The notes under the pieces were generated by a model. That model did not search any database. It was not told where the DNA came from and saw nothing but the letters and a program-made list of their open reading frames with translations. The translations under genes and the position numbers were made by a program. This document shows positions 1 through 8,535 of a stretch of 64,000 bases of DNA, one piece after another; position 1 is the stretch's first letter; every line of letters begins with the position of its first letter. Source of the stretch: JASJAR01 sp039198225 (GTDB lineage Bacteria > Pseudomonadota > Alphaproteobacteria > Rhodobacterales > Rhodobacteraceae); contig JBCCTQ010000015.1 of the NCBI GenBank assembly GCA_039198225.1, positions 1 to 64,000 on the forward strand, in the 5' to 3' direction.

Positions 1-130
1 AGTGGTCCAATTGAGCTGACTGCGTTGAGGACGGCCTGTCTCATCGATTGTGATGTTATGCGGCGCGCCCGAGATTGAGCAAGCGTCGCTGTTTCATTGT
101 TCTTTCCTTAGTTTTTCTCCTTTCCCTTAG

Positions 131-502
131 AATGCCGTCGCGTTCGTCAACACATCTGATTTGACTGCAACCATCCCTGGACCGACGGCGGCAGAGTTTT
201 CATCTCCCGAACCCTACGACTTTGGTTCGGTTTTGTTGGGCGGAAATGGCAACCGCGACTATATCTCTAGGGATCACTTCACCAATCACGAAGCGCGCGG
301 TGGTGGAATACATGGATGGGCTGTGCGCAAAAGCAACTACCGCTTTGTTGTGCAAAGAGACGCTCCGGGAGAGTTCTTCGATCTGACGCCAGACCCGTTG
401 GAGCAATTGAATCTACTCGCCGGTGGCAGGACAGATGAAGTCCTCCGGATCGAGGCAGATTTGCACCCTCGCCGCGATGCGTTGATCGCGAAAAAAGAGT
501 AG
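131..502 (+). pseudogene. Sulfatase C-terminal remnant
   Basis: The frame opens after a stop at 128-130 and runs about 123 codons. It begins with a segment like the sulfatase stretch ending 'NTSDLTATI' and ends with the family's C-terminal signature, a YRFVVQRD...EFFDLTPDPLEQLNLL block. Intact arylsulfatases are 450-550 residues with an N-terminal CxPxR motif that matures to formylglycine; that half, with all catalytic and metal residues, is absent. Upstream sequence does not continue the homology in any frame. I read this as a 5'-truncated relic. The only candidate start is a TTG at 161 with no convincing ribosome site. A small intact gene is possible but less likely. Confidence 0.5.
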
Positions 503-605
503 ATAGACAACGAGGATTCGGAACAGTCCTTAGCCCAAATATAGGAGGAAACTGAGCACGCAGTGATGCCAAAAAGGCCATTTTAAATCCATCAAGGAGA
601 TAGCT

Positions 606-1517
606 ATGAACGATCAAACGCCCGTCCGTCGTTTAACGGCGGAAGACTTCGATCAGGACCTCCTGGACCTCTATGACTACTACGCCCACGGCAAAATCTC
701 GAAGCGCGAATTTCTTGACCGTGCGGGTAAGTGGGCTGTCGGAGGTCTAACGGCTGCCGCAATCTTGAGCATGCTTTCGCCGAACTATGCCTTGGCCCAG
801 CAAGTCGAAGAGGACGACGAAGACATCGCTGGCGAAGACATCACCTATTCCAGCCCAAACGGAACTGGCGACATCACCGCGTATCTTGTCCGCCCAGCCG
901 ACATTGATCTGGAAAGGCCGCCGGCCGCTATTCTGGTGGTTCATGAAAACCGGGGACTTAACCCGTACATCCGCGACGTGGTGCGCCGTCTCGCCAAGGC
1001 CGGGTTCATCGCAATGGGACCTGATGGCCTGTCCTCGCTTGGCGGATATCCTGGCACCGACGACGAAGGCCGGACGATGCAGCGCACTCTGGATCAAGGC
1101 CAACTCCTCAACGATTTCTTTGCGGGCTTCGAATATCTTCAGGCCCTCGAAGGAACGAACGGTAAGGTCGGTGCGACCGGGTTCTGTTATGGAGGTGGGG
1201 TCGTCAGCAGGTTGGCCGCTGCGTACCCTGAAATGGCAGCTGGCGTTCCGTTTTACGGGTCATTTCCTGATGCAGAACAGGTAAAGGGTATTCAGGCGCC
1301 GTTGATGGTTCAACTTGCAGCGCTGGACCAACGCATCAATGCGATGTGGCCGCCCTTCCAAAAGGCAATGGAGGCCAATGACAAGATATACGAGGCGCAC
1401 ATCTATCCTGGCGTAAATCACGGTTTCCACAACGATACGACCCCACGCTACGACGAGCTTGCTGCGAAGCTTGCCGAGGAGCGTATGGTCGCTTGGTTCC
1501 GCACGTATCTAGCTTGA
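606..1517 (+). CDS. Exported dienelactone hydrolase family protein
   Basis: An alpha/beta hydrolase of the dienelactone hydrolase family, 303 residues. The catalytic triad is visible as Cys194 in GFCYGG, Asp241 and His272 in VNHGFH. A leader of about 65 residues (KREFLDRAGKWAVGG followed by a hydrophobic run ending in ALAQ) resembles the Tat-type leaders of the long DLH subfamily, although the usual RR pair is KR here, so the export route is uncertain. The start is well supported by AAGGAG six bases before the ATG. Typical substrates are cyclic ester lactones from ring cleavage, but the actual substrate cannot be read from sequence. The gene stands alone, followed by a strong hairpin. Confidence 0.9.
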   Translation: MNDQTPVRRLTAEDFDQDLLDLYDYYAHGKISKREFLDRAGKWAVGGLTAAAILSMLSPNYALAQQVEEDDEDIAGEDITYSSPNGTGDITAYLVRPADIDLERPPAAILVVHENRGLNPYIRDVVRRLAKAGFIAMGPDGLSSLGGYPGTDDEGRTMQRTLDQGQLLNDFFAGFEYLQALEGTNGKVGATGFCYGGGVVSRLAAAYPEMAAGVPFYGSFPDAEQVKGIQAPLMVQLAALDQRINAMWPPFQKAMEANDKIYEAHIYPGVNHGFHNDTTPRYDELAAKLAEERMVAWFRTYLA

Positions 1518-1534
1518 TGATGTTGGAAGAACCA

Positions 1535-1564
1535 ATTGCAATGCCGGGAAACTGGCATTGCAAT
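1535..1564 (+). terminator. Stem-loop after the DLH gene
   Basis: A perfect 11-bp inverted repeat (ATTGCAATGCC / GGCATTGCAAT) encloses an 8-base loop, starting 18 bases after the DLH stop. No U-tract follows, so it may be a 3'-end stabilising hairpin rather than a classical intrinsic terminator. Confidence 0.5.
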
Positions 1565-2111
1565 ACGTCTGCGTAGCAAAGCAGACACCTAATTCCAAAA
1601 GTAAATGACCGCTTCATTCGCAGAACTGTCGTTCGCGCAAATGGATGCGGTGGCGCCGGACGCCAACGACAGCTTGGAGCCCGCGAACAAGGAAGACGGG
1701 ATTAACGGTGAGGGATCTGTCATTTTCGCCGTGATCGGGCGACCGGCGGATATTCCCAGCGGATAAATGGGTATTGGATTGGCTCGGCGTCAAATTTTTC
1801 GGACCCTTATCGGTGTCAGTGATGGGTAGCATTTGAAAAACATCAAACTTGGCACAATCATACTTATCGGCTTGACGCTCTATCTTTGAGGCCGTGGTCT
1901 AAAAATTACGCGCCGCCAGCCTTCATTGACGTGCGGGCGGATGAGGGTCGCTTCTGACTGGTTCAAGGCTGCAATTGCAGGGCCCCCAAAATCTCATGCG
2001 GCGATCCGTGCTTTGGTGTTCAGATCCTCTAGATGGGAAGCAACATTTTCTAAATGAATGTCGGCCTCTAAGTTGCAGTCACCGCCGCTTTTGCGGCCGA
2101 TTTTCAACAGT
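1565..2111. other. Non-coding gap, nothing recognised
   Basis: About 550 bases separate the convergent DLH and fumarylpyruvate-hydrolase-like genes. Short open frames on both strands lack ribosome sites, family signatures and coding-like composition. I see no repeat, RNA gene or insertion sequence end. Confidence 0.4.
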
Positions 2112-2795
2112 TTAGACCACTTCGACTTTGAGGCTCGTAAAACCCCCAACGGTCATGACCATCACATCGCCTTTGACCACCGGCCCTACGCCTGCGGGAG
2201 TACCCGACTGGATGATGTCGCCAGGCGCGAGCTCAAAATACTCGCTCAGATACGAAATCATTTCCGGCACTTTCCAGATCATCTGGTTCAGGTTTCCTTG
2301 CTGTCGGGTTTCGCCATTGACCTGGAGGACAAGCGGACCTTCACTAGGATGCCCTACTTCAGAAACCGGATGGATTACTCCGCAGGGTGCGGATCGCTCA
2401 AAAGCCTTCCCGATCTCCCAAGGACGCCCCATCTTCTTCATCTCTGCCTGCAGATCGCGCCGCGTCATGTCGAGCGAAAGACCGTAGCCATAGACGTGAT
2501 CTAGGGCATCCTCTACGGAGATGTTTGTGCCGCCTGACTTAAGGGCAACGAGCATTTCCGCTTCGTGGTGCACATCGGTGCTGTGTGGCGGATAGGGAAA
2601 GGTCCCGGACGGATCGAGATTGTTGGGATTCTTCTGAAAGAAAAATGGGGGTTCGCGGTCGGGATCGTGACCCATCTCGATTGCATGGGCAGCGTAGTTT
2701 CTTCCGATGCAGTAGACGCGACGGACGGGAAACGATCCTCCATCGCTGGTCGGAATTACATGCGTTTTCGGCGGTTCGACTACATGCTCAGACAT
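2112..2795 (-). CDS. Fumarylacetoacetate hydrolase family protein (fumarylpyruvate hydrolase-like)
   Basis: A 227-residue FAH-fold protein. It shows the family's VYCIGRNYAAHAIEMG entry motif, the HHEAEM acidic metal-ligand segment, and the closing PGDIIQSGTPAGVGPV block. The short length and 'YCIGRNY' start match the fumarylpyruvate / acylpyruvate hydrolase branch, which cleaves C-C bonds of 2,4-dioxo acids with Mg or Mn. The frame is open a further 155 codons upstream, but homology starts at the ATG ending at 2795, and the upstream part overlaps the regulator gene. It lies downstream of the GntR gene on the same strand, with an operator-like dyad between them at 2919-2940. The exact substrate is not determinable. 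Confidence 0.88.
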   Translation of the reverse strand: MSEHVVEPPKTHVIPTSDGGSFPVRRVYCIGRNYAAHAIEMGHDPDREPPFFFQKNPNNLDPSGTFPYPPHSTDVHHEAEMLVALKSGGTNISVEDALDHVYGYGLSLDMTRRDLQAEMKKMGRPWEIGKAFERSAPCGVIHPVSEVGHPSEGPLVLQVNGETRQQGNLNQMIWKVPEMISYLSEYFELAPGDIIQSGTPAGVGPVVKGDVMVMTVGGFTSLKVEVV

Positions 2796-2918
2796 CGCTT
2801 TCCTTACCTGCGGTTGTTTGCAAATAGGGCCCAACTTTCGCGGCGCCAATGACGGACCGCTTGCCCACGGCTTCGTCCGCATGCGCGCAAAATGAACGCG
2901 TTGGCAACGAGTCGTAGT

Positions 2919-2940
2919 CAACCAATTATTAGATTGGTTG
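2919..2940. promoter_or_regulatory. Operator-like dyad, site 1
   Basis: An inverted repeat CAACCAAT-N6-ATTGGTTG between the GntR stop and the downstream FAH-family gene. A second copy (17 of 22 positions identical) lies at the other end of the regulator gene. The pairing flanking a GntR-family regulator makes it a strong candidate operator for that protein. Confidence 0.6.
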
Positions 2941-2944
2941 GCTT

Positions 2945-3625
2945 TCAATCCTCGCCTAGAACGGCTTCTGGCATCACACGCGAATAGACGGAGCGCAGGT
3001 GTCGCTGCATCATCTGAACGGCCAGCTCGCTGTCTCTGGCCGCAATCGCGCGAACGATGGCATCGTGTTCGATAAAGCTGGAATAGCCGGAAACGGGTTT
3101 TCGAGTATCGCGCGGTTGACCCCAAACAATCGAGCGTCGCACCGAGTTCAGCGTCTCGAAAAAGTACAGGTAGAGCTGATTGCGGGTGCTTCGTGCAATC
3201 GCGTGGTGCAACTTGTTGTCCCAAGCTTCGTAAGCGCGCCAATCCTTCGCCTCCCGGCACTTCTCAGCGCAGATTTTCATTTGTTCACAATCAGATTTGC
3301 TTGCATTCTTGGCCGCAAGACGCGCGAGTTCGGACTCGATGCTGTATCGGACGGCGACCACCTGTTCGGGCTTTATTTGGTCGCGGAGGTAGGTCACATC
3401 CTGAAGGTTCAAGACGGGACGTGAGCCGACAAATGTGCCCCTTCCAACGTGCCGCCAGATCAAACCTTGCGCCTCTAGATCGGCCAGCGCTTTACGCAAC
3501 TGGTTGCGAGTAGAACCCAGGCGCTCACACAATTCCCGCTCGGGCGGGATACGGTCATTCAACCTGTATCCAGCACCATCGATGAGGTCGCGCAGTCTGT
3601 GAGCTAACTCGGTTGTCTCGTTCAT
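2945..3625 (-). CDS. GntR/FadR-family transcriptional regulator
   Basis: A one-domain-plus-ligand-domain repressor of about 226 residues. The N-terminal winged helix-turn-helix shows the GntR signature (LNDRIPPERELCERLG, then RNQLRKALADLEAQGLI). The C-terminal half is FCD-like, helical with spaced His residues (KLHHAIARS, FIEHDAIVRAI). The ATG ending at 3625 is preferred over a start at 3637 because the latter would sit inside the operator-like dyad at 3631-3652; the ribosome site is weak (GGGCGG). Divergent to the transporter operon and upstream of an FAH-family gene, it probably controls both. The effector is likely a carboxylic acid, by family precedent only. Confidence 0.88.
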   Translation of the reverse strand: MNETTELAHRLRDLIDGAGYRLNDRIPPERELCERLGSTRNQLRKALADLEAQGLIWRHVGRGTFVGSRPVLNLQDVTYLRDQIKPEQVVAVRYSIESELARLAAKNASKSDCEQMKICAEKCREAKDWRAYEAWDNKLHHAIARSTRNQLYLYFFETLNSVRRSIVWGQPRDTRKPVSGYSSFIEHDAIVRAIAARDSELAVQMMQRHLRSVYSRVMPEAVLGED

Positions 3626-3630
3626 TTTGC

Positions 3631-3652
3631 CGCCCAATTTAGTGATTGGTTG
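3631..3652. promoter_or_regulatory. Operator-like dyad, site 2
   Basis: Read on the minus strand this matches site 1, with the core CCAAT-N6-ATTGG retained and the outer right arm degenerate. It lies just upstream of the regulator start at 3625 and 100 bases before the preferred start of the divergent operon, so one bound protein could act on both. Confidence 0.6.
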
Positions 3653-3751
3653 ATTGAATGCGAGCCAGAGTCAATCATGCTTGTTCGCAACAAAGAGGGG
3701 TGTGCGGATTTAATTCCGCTGGGAAGAGGGCTGCACGGGGAGGAGATAGTC

Positions 3752-4675
3752 GTGCGACTGGCCACAGTGTCTGCGGGAAGCGAGGAAATATGTGCGGCCG
3801 TAATGGGCGACGAACGTCTGCTCAACTTGTCCAAAGCCGCGCATCATTTATCGGGTCCTACCGCCGCCGAGTTGAAGGCAAATTCAATGCTGCAACTGAT
3901 TGCTGGAGCGCCCGACACAGTGAAACTCGCGCGCAGCCTTGTTGGCGAGGCGGAAGCCGGTGATCACGGGACGGCAATCGTCGAAGACGCAGACTTGTTG
4001 GCTCCGATCCCCGTCCTCCGCAAGAACGTTCTTTGCGTTGGCCGGAACTATGCTGAGCACATCGCCGAAGGCGACCGGGCGCAAAAACAGAAAGTCGGCG
4101 TAACGGAGTACCCGGTTTTCTTCACAAAACCACCTACGTCAATCGTGGGCCCCGGAGGGGACGTCCTCACCTTTCCGAGCGTCTCGAAACAAACGGATTA
4201 CGAGGTCGAGTTGGCCGTAATCATCGGAACGCCCGGGCGCAACATTGCCAAGAAAGACGCCATGAAACACGTGTTCGGCTACACGATCCTGAACGACATC
4301 TCTGCTCGAGACGTCCAGCGCAGACACGGCGGTCAAAACTTCAAGGGCAAAGCCTTTGACGGCTCCTGCCCAATGGGCCCATGGATCGTAACTGCGGACG
4401 CGATTGAAAATCCGCATGCCTTACCAATTTCGCTGACAGTGAATGGCGAGACGAGGCAGGACGGAAATACCGCTGATATGATTTTCGACATCGAGACACT
4501 CATCGCCTCCCTGTCGGAAGGCATGACGTTGGAACCCGGCGACATAATCGCGACCGGCACGCCTTCAGGCGTCGGTTACGCGATGGACCCGCCTACGTTC
4601 CTAAAAGACGGCGATACCGTCATTTGTAGCATTGCGGGGATCGGCACGCTCGCAAACTCGGTGCGTGCTGTCTAA
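3752..4675 (+). CDS. Fumarylacetoacetate hydrolase family protein (2-oxo acid hydratase/acylpyruvase-like)
   Basis: A 307-residue FAH-superfamily protein with the typical N-terminal domain (MRLATV...GDERLLNLS) followed by the catalytic FAH fold: VLCVGRNYAEH, DYEVELAVIIG metal ligands, LNDISARDVQRR, and PGDIIATGTPSGVGYA. The frame is open from a TTG at 3650, but the GTG at 3752 is preceded by GGGGAGGAG at ideal spacing and fits the family's N-terminus, so I place the start there. It heads an operon with the ABC importer and an Ldh2-type dehydrogenase. It differs clearly from the shorter FAH gene at 2112. Family members hydrolyse or hydrate 2-oxo acids from ring-cleavage or lactone pathways. 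Confidence 0.85.
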   Translation: MRLATVSAGSEEICAAVMGDERLLNLSKAAHHLSGPTAAELKANSMLQLIAGAPDTVKLARSLVGEAEAGDHGTAIVEDADLLAPIPVLRKNVLCVGRNYAEHIAEGDRAQKQKVGVTEYPVFFTKPPTSIVGPGGDVLTFPSVSKQTDYEVELAVIIGTPGRNIAKKDAMKHVFGYTILNDISARDVQRRHGGQNFKGKAFDGSCPMGPWIVTADAIENPHALPISLTVNGETRQDGNTADMIFDIETLIASLSEGMTLEPGDIIATGTPSGVGYAMDPPTFLKDGDTVICSIAGIGTLANSVRAV

Positions 4676-4746
4676 GCGAACGCCCCCAAATCGCCGATAG
4701 GGCATCGGGCGCTTTAGGAAATGCAAAAGGGAGGACTAAGCATATC

Positions 4747-5769
4747 ATGAAACGTAGAGCATTCACGTCTTTGCTGGCAACGGGGCTGGTAGCCGGATTG
4801 GTCGGAACAGGTGCCTTTGCGCAAAGTCTCCGCGATATTACTTTCGTTCAGCCGAGCCCGTCAGCCATCAACTCTTTCCCAGTCTTTGTCGCCATTGGCG
4901 AAGGATTTTTTGAGGAAGAAGGTCTCAATGTCACGGTCGAAGCCATAAATGGCTCAGGCGCTGTGTTGCAGGCGCTTTCCGCAGGACAAGCGCATTTCGG
5001 TCGGCCAGGTCCCGGCCCACTAATCGCGGCGCGCTCACGCGGCGTCAACGCTGTGCACATCTACAATGTGGCTGCGCGGAGCAACTTTGGCATCGCGGTA
5101 CAGGAAGGCTCCGACTACCAGGCGATAGAGGACCTGAATGGTAAGGTTATCGGCACCGGCACCGCAGACGGCGCCGAAGTGGGCTTTGCCCGCAACGTTC
5201 TGACCGGTGCTGGTATGGCTGAAGGAACTGACTTTGAGTTCCTGACCGTTGGTGACGGTGGTCCAGCGACCGCGGCGTTCCTGAACGGCGAGATCGACGC
5301 TTATTCTGCCTCAACCGCAGATACAGCCATCCTCAACCAGCGTGGCATGAAAGTTCGCGACATCACGCCCGCTGAGTTCGGTCGGTTTTTCGGAAACGGT
5401 ATTGCCACCATGGCCGACACGATCGCGAATGATCGCGAGCTTGTCGAAGCGTGGAGTCGCGCCTTTGCCAAGGGGCATGCATTTGCACTTGACGACGCCA
5501 ACCGCGAAGCTGTCCTTGCCCACCTTGCCGCGGGCAACCCGCAGGAAGGTGAAGACAAGGAGTTCCAGTCCGCACTGTTCGATGCGGTTCGCTCCAAGAC
5601 GATAGCCGCCGGCGACAGTCCGCACCTCGGCTGGTATCCGACGGAAGTCTGGGAAGAGTGGCAAGACGCGCTGGTAGCCGGCGGAGAAATCTCTGGACCA
5701 CTCGACGACCTGAGCGCGATCTGGACCAATGAGTTCGCTGAACTCGGAAGTGCGGCCGTCGGCGGATGA
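4747..5769 (+). CDS. NitT/TauT-type ABC transporter substrate-binding protein
   Basis: A periplasmic binding protein of the NMT1/TauA/SsuA class, 340 residues, with a cleavable leader (MKRRAFTSLLATGLVAGLVG...AFAQ). Family features are visible: VFVAIGEGFFEEEGLNV, GSGAVLQALSAGQAHFG and the DLNGKVIG strand. It delivers its ligand to the ATPase and permease encoded immediately downstream, whose start overlaps this stop by four bases. GGGAGGA lies 12 bases before the ATG. The class carries small anions such as sulfonates, nitrate, pyrimidine precursors and aromatic acids; the adjoining oxo- and hydroxy-acid enzymes favour an organic acid here, which is inference. Confidence 0.93.
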   Translation: MKRRAFTSLLATGLVAGLVGTGAFAQSLRDITFVQPSPSAINSFPVFVAIGEGFFEEEGLNVTVEAINGSGAVLQALSAGQAHFGRPGPGPLIAARSRGVNAVHIYNVAARSNFGIAVQEGSDYQAIEDLNGKVIGTGTADGAEVGFARNVLTGAGMAEGTDFEFLTVGDGGPATAAFLNGEIDAYSASTADTAILNQRGMKVRDITPAEFGRFFGNGIATMADTIANDRELVEAWSRAFAKGHAFALDDANREAVLAHLAAGNPQEGEDKEFQSALFDAVRSKTIAAGDSPHLGWYPTEVWEEWQDALVAGGEISGPLDDLSAIWTNEFAELGSAAVGG

Positions 5770-6575
5770 ACGCCTCATTGGCAAGCAAATACTCCGGCGC
5801 GTCTTCTGGCGCGCCGGTTTATGAATTGACCAACGTTGCAAAGACTTACGCCCGCAACGCTGTGGTCGCGCTGGAAAACGTGAACCTTACTTTGCGACAC
5901 GGGAGTTTTACGTCGGTCATCGGCTCAAGCGGCTGCGGGAAATCGACTCTTTTGAAGATCATGGCTGGGCTCATTCCACCTACGAAGGGCCGAGTGATCC
6001 TTCAAAACAACCCAGTGACGGGCCCACGGCGGGACATCGGGATGATGTTTCAACAAGCAACGCTCTTCCCTTGGAAGACTGCGGTTGAGAACATTGTGCT
6101 GCCGATTGAAATCCGGGACGGAAAAGCGGCCGCTAAGCAGGCAATAGAGAAGGCACATGACCTTCTCGACATTGTCGGGCTTAAGGGATTTGAGAACGTA
6201 TATCCCAACGAGTTATCCGGCGGCATGGCGCAGCGCGCGTCGATCTGCCGAATGCTGATTACCGAACCAGCGGTGCTGCTCTTGGACGAGCCCTTCAGCG
6301 CCCTCGATGAGCTTTCGCGCGATATGATGAATATGGAGCTGCAACGGATTTGCCGTGAGCAGGACGCAACGGCCTTTCTGGTCACCCATTCGATTCAGGA
6401 AGCTGTCATCCTGTCGGATGAGATCGTTGTGATGAAACCGCGCCCGGGCCGGATTGCTGAGGTGGTTCACGTTGATCTACCCCGGCCGCGCACCCTTGAT
6501 ATGATGACGACGCCGAGATTTGGCGAAATCGTAGATCACATTCGCAGCATGTTGGACAAGGGAGAAGACATGTGA
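5766..6575 (+). CDS. NitT/TauT-type ABC transporter ATP-binding protein
   Basis: The ATPase of the importer, 269 residues. Walker A GSSGCGKST, signature LSGGMAQR and Walker B VLLLDEPFSALD are all intact, and the Q-loop is in MMFQQATLFPW. The C-terminal DLPRPRTLDMM stretch is typical of TauB/SsuB homologues. The start overlaps the binding-protein stop (ATGA) and the stop overlaps the permease start, implying coupled translation. Confidence 0.95.
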   Translation: MNASLASKYSGASSGAPVYELTNVAKTYARNAVVALENVNLTLRHGSFTSVIGSSGCGKSTLLKIMAGLIPPTKGRVILQNNPVTGPRRDIGMMFQQATLFPWKTAVENIVLPIEIRDGKAAAKQAIEKAHDLLDIVGLKGFENVYPNELSGGMAQRASICRMLITEPAVLLLDEPFSALDELSRDMMNMELQRICREQDATAFLVTHSIQEAVILSDEIVVMKPRPGRIAEVVHVDLPRPRTLDMMTTPRFGEIVDHIRSMLDKGEDM

Positions 6576-7438
6576 CTGATGCGCATCTTAATCAGGGTCC
6601 CGAAACTGAGGCGGTGGACGATACGGTCTGGGTTCAGGAAGTCGCATTCATCGATTCAGTGCCCCGTTGGATCGCCATGACACTTGTATTTGTTGTGTTC
6701 ATTGGCACATGGGATGTGGTGACGCGTCTGGGGCTCGTTTCACCCATTATCTTGCCCACGCCGTGGGAAACCTTCGACGATATGATCTTCGTTGGGGTCA
6801 ATCTTCTGAGCGGCGACTACATGCTTCCCGCGCTTTGGATCACAATCAAAGAGGTGATCTACGGATTCGCGCTTGCCATTGCCATCGGCTTCTCTCTCGG
6901 CGTCCTCGTCGGCGAAACAGCTTTCGGTGAAAAGGCAGTTATGCCGTATCTGGTGGCCATCGACACTATGCCGAAGGTCGCCTTTGCACCCCTCTTCGTT
7001 GCCTGGCTGGGCTTTGGCATCGAGTCCAAAGTGGCGCTGGCGGCATTCATAGCCACATTCCCGATCGTAGTTGGAACGGCAGCGGGCCTTCACTCAGCCG
7101 ATGAGAATGCTCGTATGCTTTTTAAGACGATGGGTGCGAGCCGGATGCAAACACTCATTAAGATGAAGCTGCCCACCGGGCTGCCGCAGATCTTCACTGG
7201 TCTCAAGATCGGTGCCGTAGGCGTTATGGCTGGCGCGATCACAGGCGAATTTTTGGGCGGTGGCAAAGGCTTTGGCGAATTGATCCGCGTTGCTGCATCC
7301 CAGCTCAACACGCCGCGCGTCTTCTCGTTGATCCTTTATCTGAGCCTGGTCGGGCTGGCGCTGTACCTGATCGTACAATGGACACAGCGCAGGGTCGTCT
7401 TTTGGCAAAAGGAATCCGTCGGTGAGTACGATCACTGA
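6572..7438 (+). CDS. NitT/TauT-type ABC transporter permease
   Basis: An inner-membrane permease of 288 residues with about six hydrophobic segments and the EAA coupling loop visible near AGLHSADENARMLFKTMGASRMQTLIKMKLP. The start is a GTG overlapping the ATPase stop. The stop lies 17 bases inside the following dehydrogenase gene. It completes a single importer with one permease type, as usual in the TauC/SsuC family. Confidence 0.93.
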   Translation: MTDAHLNQGPETEAVDDTVWVQEVAFIDSVPRWIAMTLVFVVFIGTWDVVTRLGLVSPIILPTPWETFDDMIFVGVNLLSGDYMLPALWITIKEVIYGFALAIAIGFSLGVLVGETAFGEKAVMPYLVAIDTMPKVAFAPLFVAWLGFGIESKVALAAFIATFPIVVGTAAGLHSADENARMLFKTMGASRMQTLIKMKLPTGLPQIFTGLKIGAVGVMAGAITGEFLGGGKGFGELIRVAASQLNTPRVFSLILYLSLVGLALYLIVQWTQRRVVFWQKESVGEYDH

Positions 7439-8507
7439 GACGTCCACCATATCAGTGCAAGGCCTGCGCGATTTCGTTTCGGCTGCGCTAGAATCGTGCG
7501 GGGTGCCACAGGATGATGCCGGCAAGGTCGCCACGCTCATGGTGGAGGCAGACATCTACGGCTATGGCACGCACGGTGTTTTTCGGCTGCGTCAGTACCT
7601 GGCACGTTTGAAGGGCGGCGGCTGTAACCCGACGGCGTCAGTAGCTGTGGCGCACGAAACCGTTGCCACAGGGATGATTGATGGAGACGACGGGCTTGGT
7701 CATCTTGCAATGTCTGCTGCGCGAGAACTAGCTATCGAAAAGGCGCGCGCAGCCGGTATTGGCTGGGTCGGTGTTCGCCGTGGAAATCATGCCGGACCCT
7801 TGGCGCTTTATGTCCGCCCACAGGCGGAGGCCGGTCTCCTGGGCATGGCGGCAGCCGTAGGAAGTGCCAACCATGTTCCTCCCTACGGGGGTACCGACCT
7901 TCTCCTTGGGACAAACCCAATCGCGTTCTCGGCACCAACCGCCGGCGCAGATCCCTTCGTGTTCGACATGGCAACCACCGTTGCTGCAATGGGCAAAATC
8001 AAGACGGTCATGCAACAGGGCAAAGAGATGCCGGAAGGTTGGATGGTCGGACGGGACGGCAAACCGCTCACGGATCCGGCCCGGAAATCCGAGGGCTACT
8101 TGCTGCCGATCGGCGGCCCGAAAGGGTTCGGTTTGTCGGTTGCGATTGGGCTCATGGCCGGCGTGCTCAACGGGGCTGCCTTTGGGTCAGACGTCGTCGA
8201 CTTCACGAATGACACCACCTCCTCCACAAATACCGGATTGTTTGTCATGGCGCTTGATCCCGCTGCCTTTGGTATCGGCGGCGATTTTGCGGGCGCCGCT
8301 AGTCGCGTTTTCGACGAGATGCGCGCCTCGGACCCTTTGCCGGGTCATGACCCGGTCCGCTTGCCAGGAGATGGAAAAACCGCAGCGGCTGATGTGCGCC
8401 GGTCCGACGGCCTTGCGCTAAACCCGGCGTTGCGGCGCGACTTGAATGTGCTTGCGGCTGATTGCGGGCTTCCGGTGCCATTTCCAGATGAGCCTGTACC
8501 CGCGTAA
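7422..8507 (+). CDS. Ldh2/malate-type NAD(P)-dependent dehydrogenase
   Basis: A 361-residue member of the malate/L-sulfolactate/ureidoglycolate dehydrogenase family, which is unrelated to classical LDH. The catalytic histidine motif YGTHGVFRLRQY, the cofactor-contacting FDMATTVAAMGKI and the GGPKGFGLS loop are present. The start is a GTG with AAGGAA upstream, inside the permease 3' end. It oxidises a 2-hydroxy acid to a 2-oxo acid or the reverse; members act on malate, (R)-sulfolactate, 2,3-diketogulonate and ureidoglycolate, and the sequence alone does not choose. Its product could feed the FAH-family enzymes at the operon head. Confidence 0.9.
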   Translation: MSTITETSTISVQGLRDFVSAALESCGVPQDDAGKVATLMVEADIYGYGTHGVFRLRQYLARLKGGGCNPTASVAVAHETVATGMIDGDDGLGHLAMSAARELAIEKARAAGIGWVGVRRGNHAGPLALYVRPQAEAGLLGMAAAVGSANHVPPYGGTDLLLGTNPIAFSAPTAGADPFVFDMATTVAAMGKIKTVMQQGKEMPEGWMVGRDGKPLTDPARKSEGYLLPIGGPKGFGLSVAIGLMAGVLNGAAFGSDVVDFTNDTTSSTNTGLFVMALDPAAFGIGGDFAGAASRVFDEMRASDPLPGHDPVRLPGDGKTAAADVRRSDGLALNPALRRDLNVLAADCGLPVPFPDEPVPA

Positions 8508-8535
8508 AGGTGCGCCACGCGTGCCAGTCGCGTCT

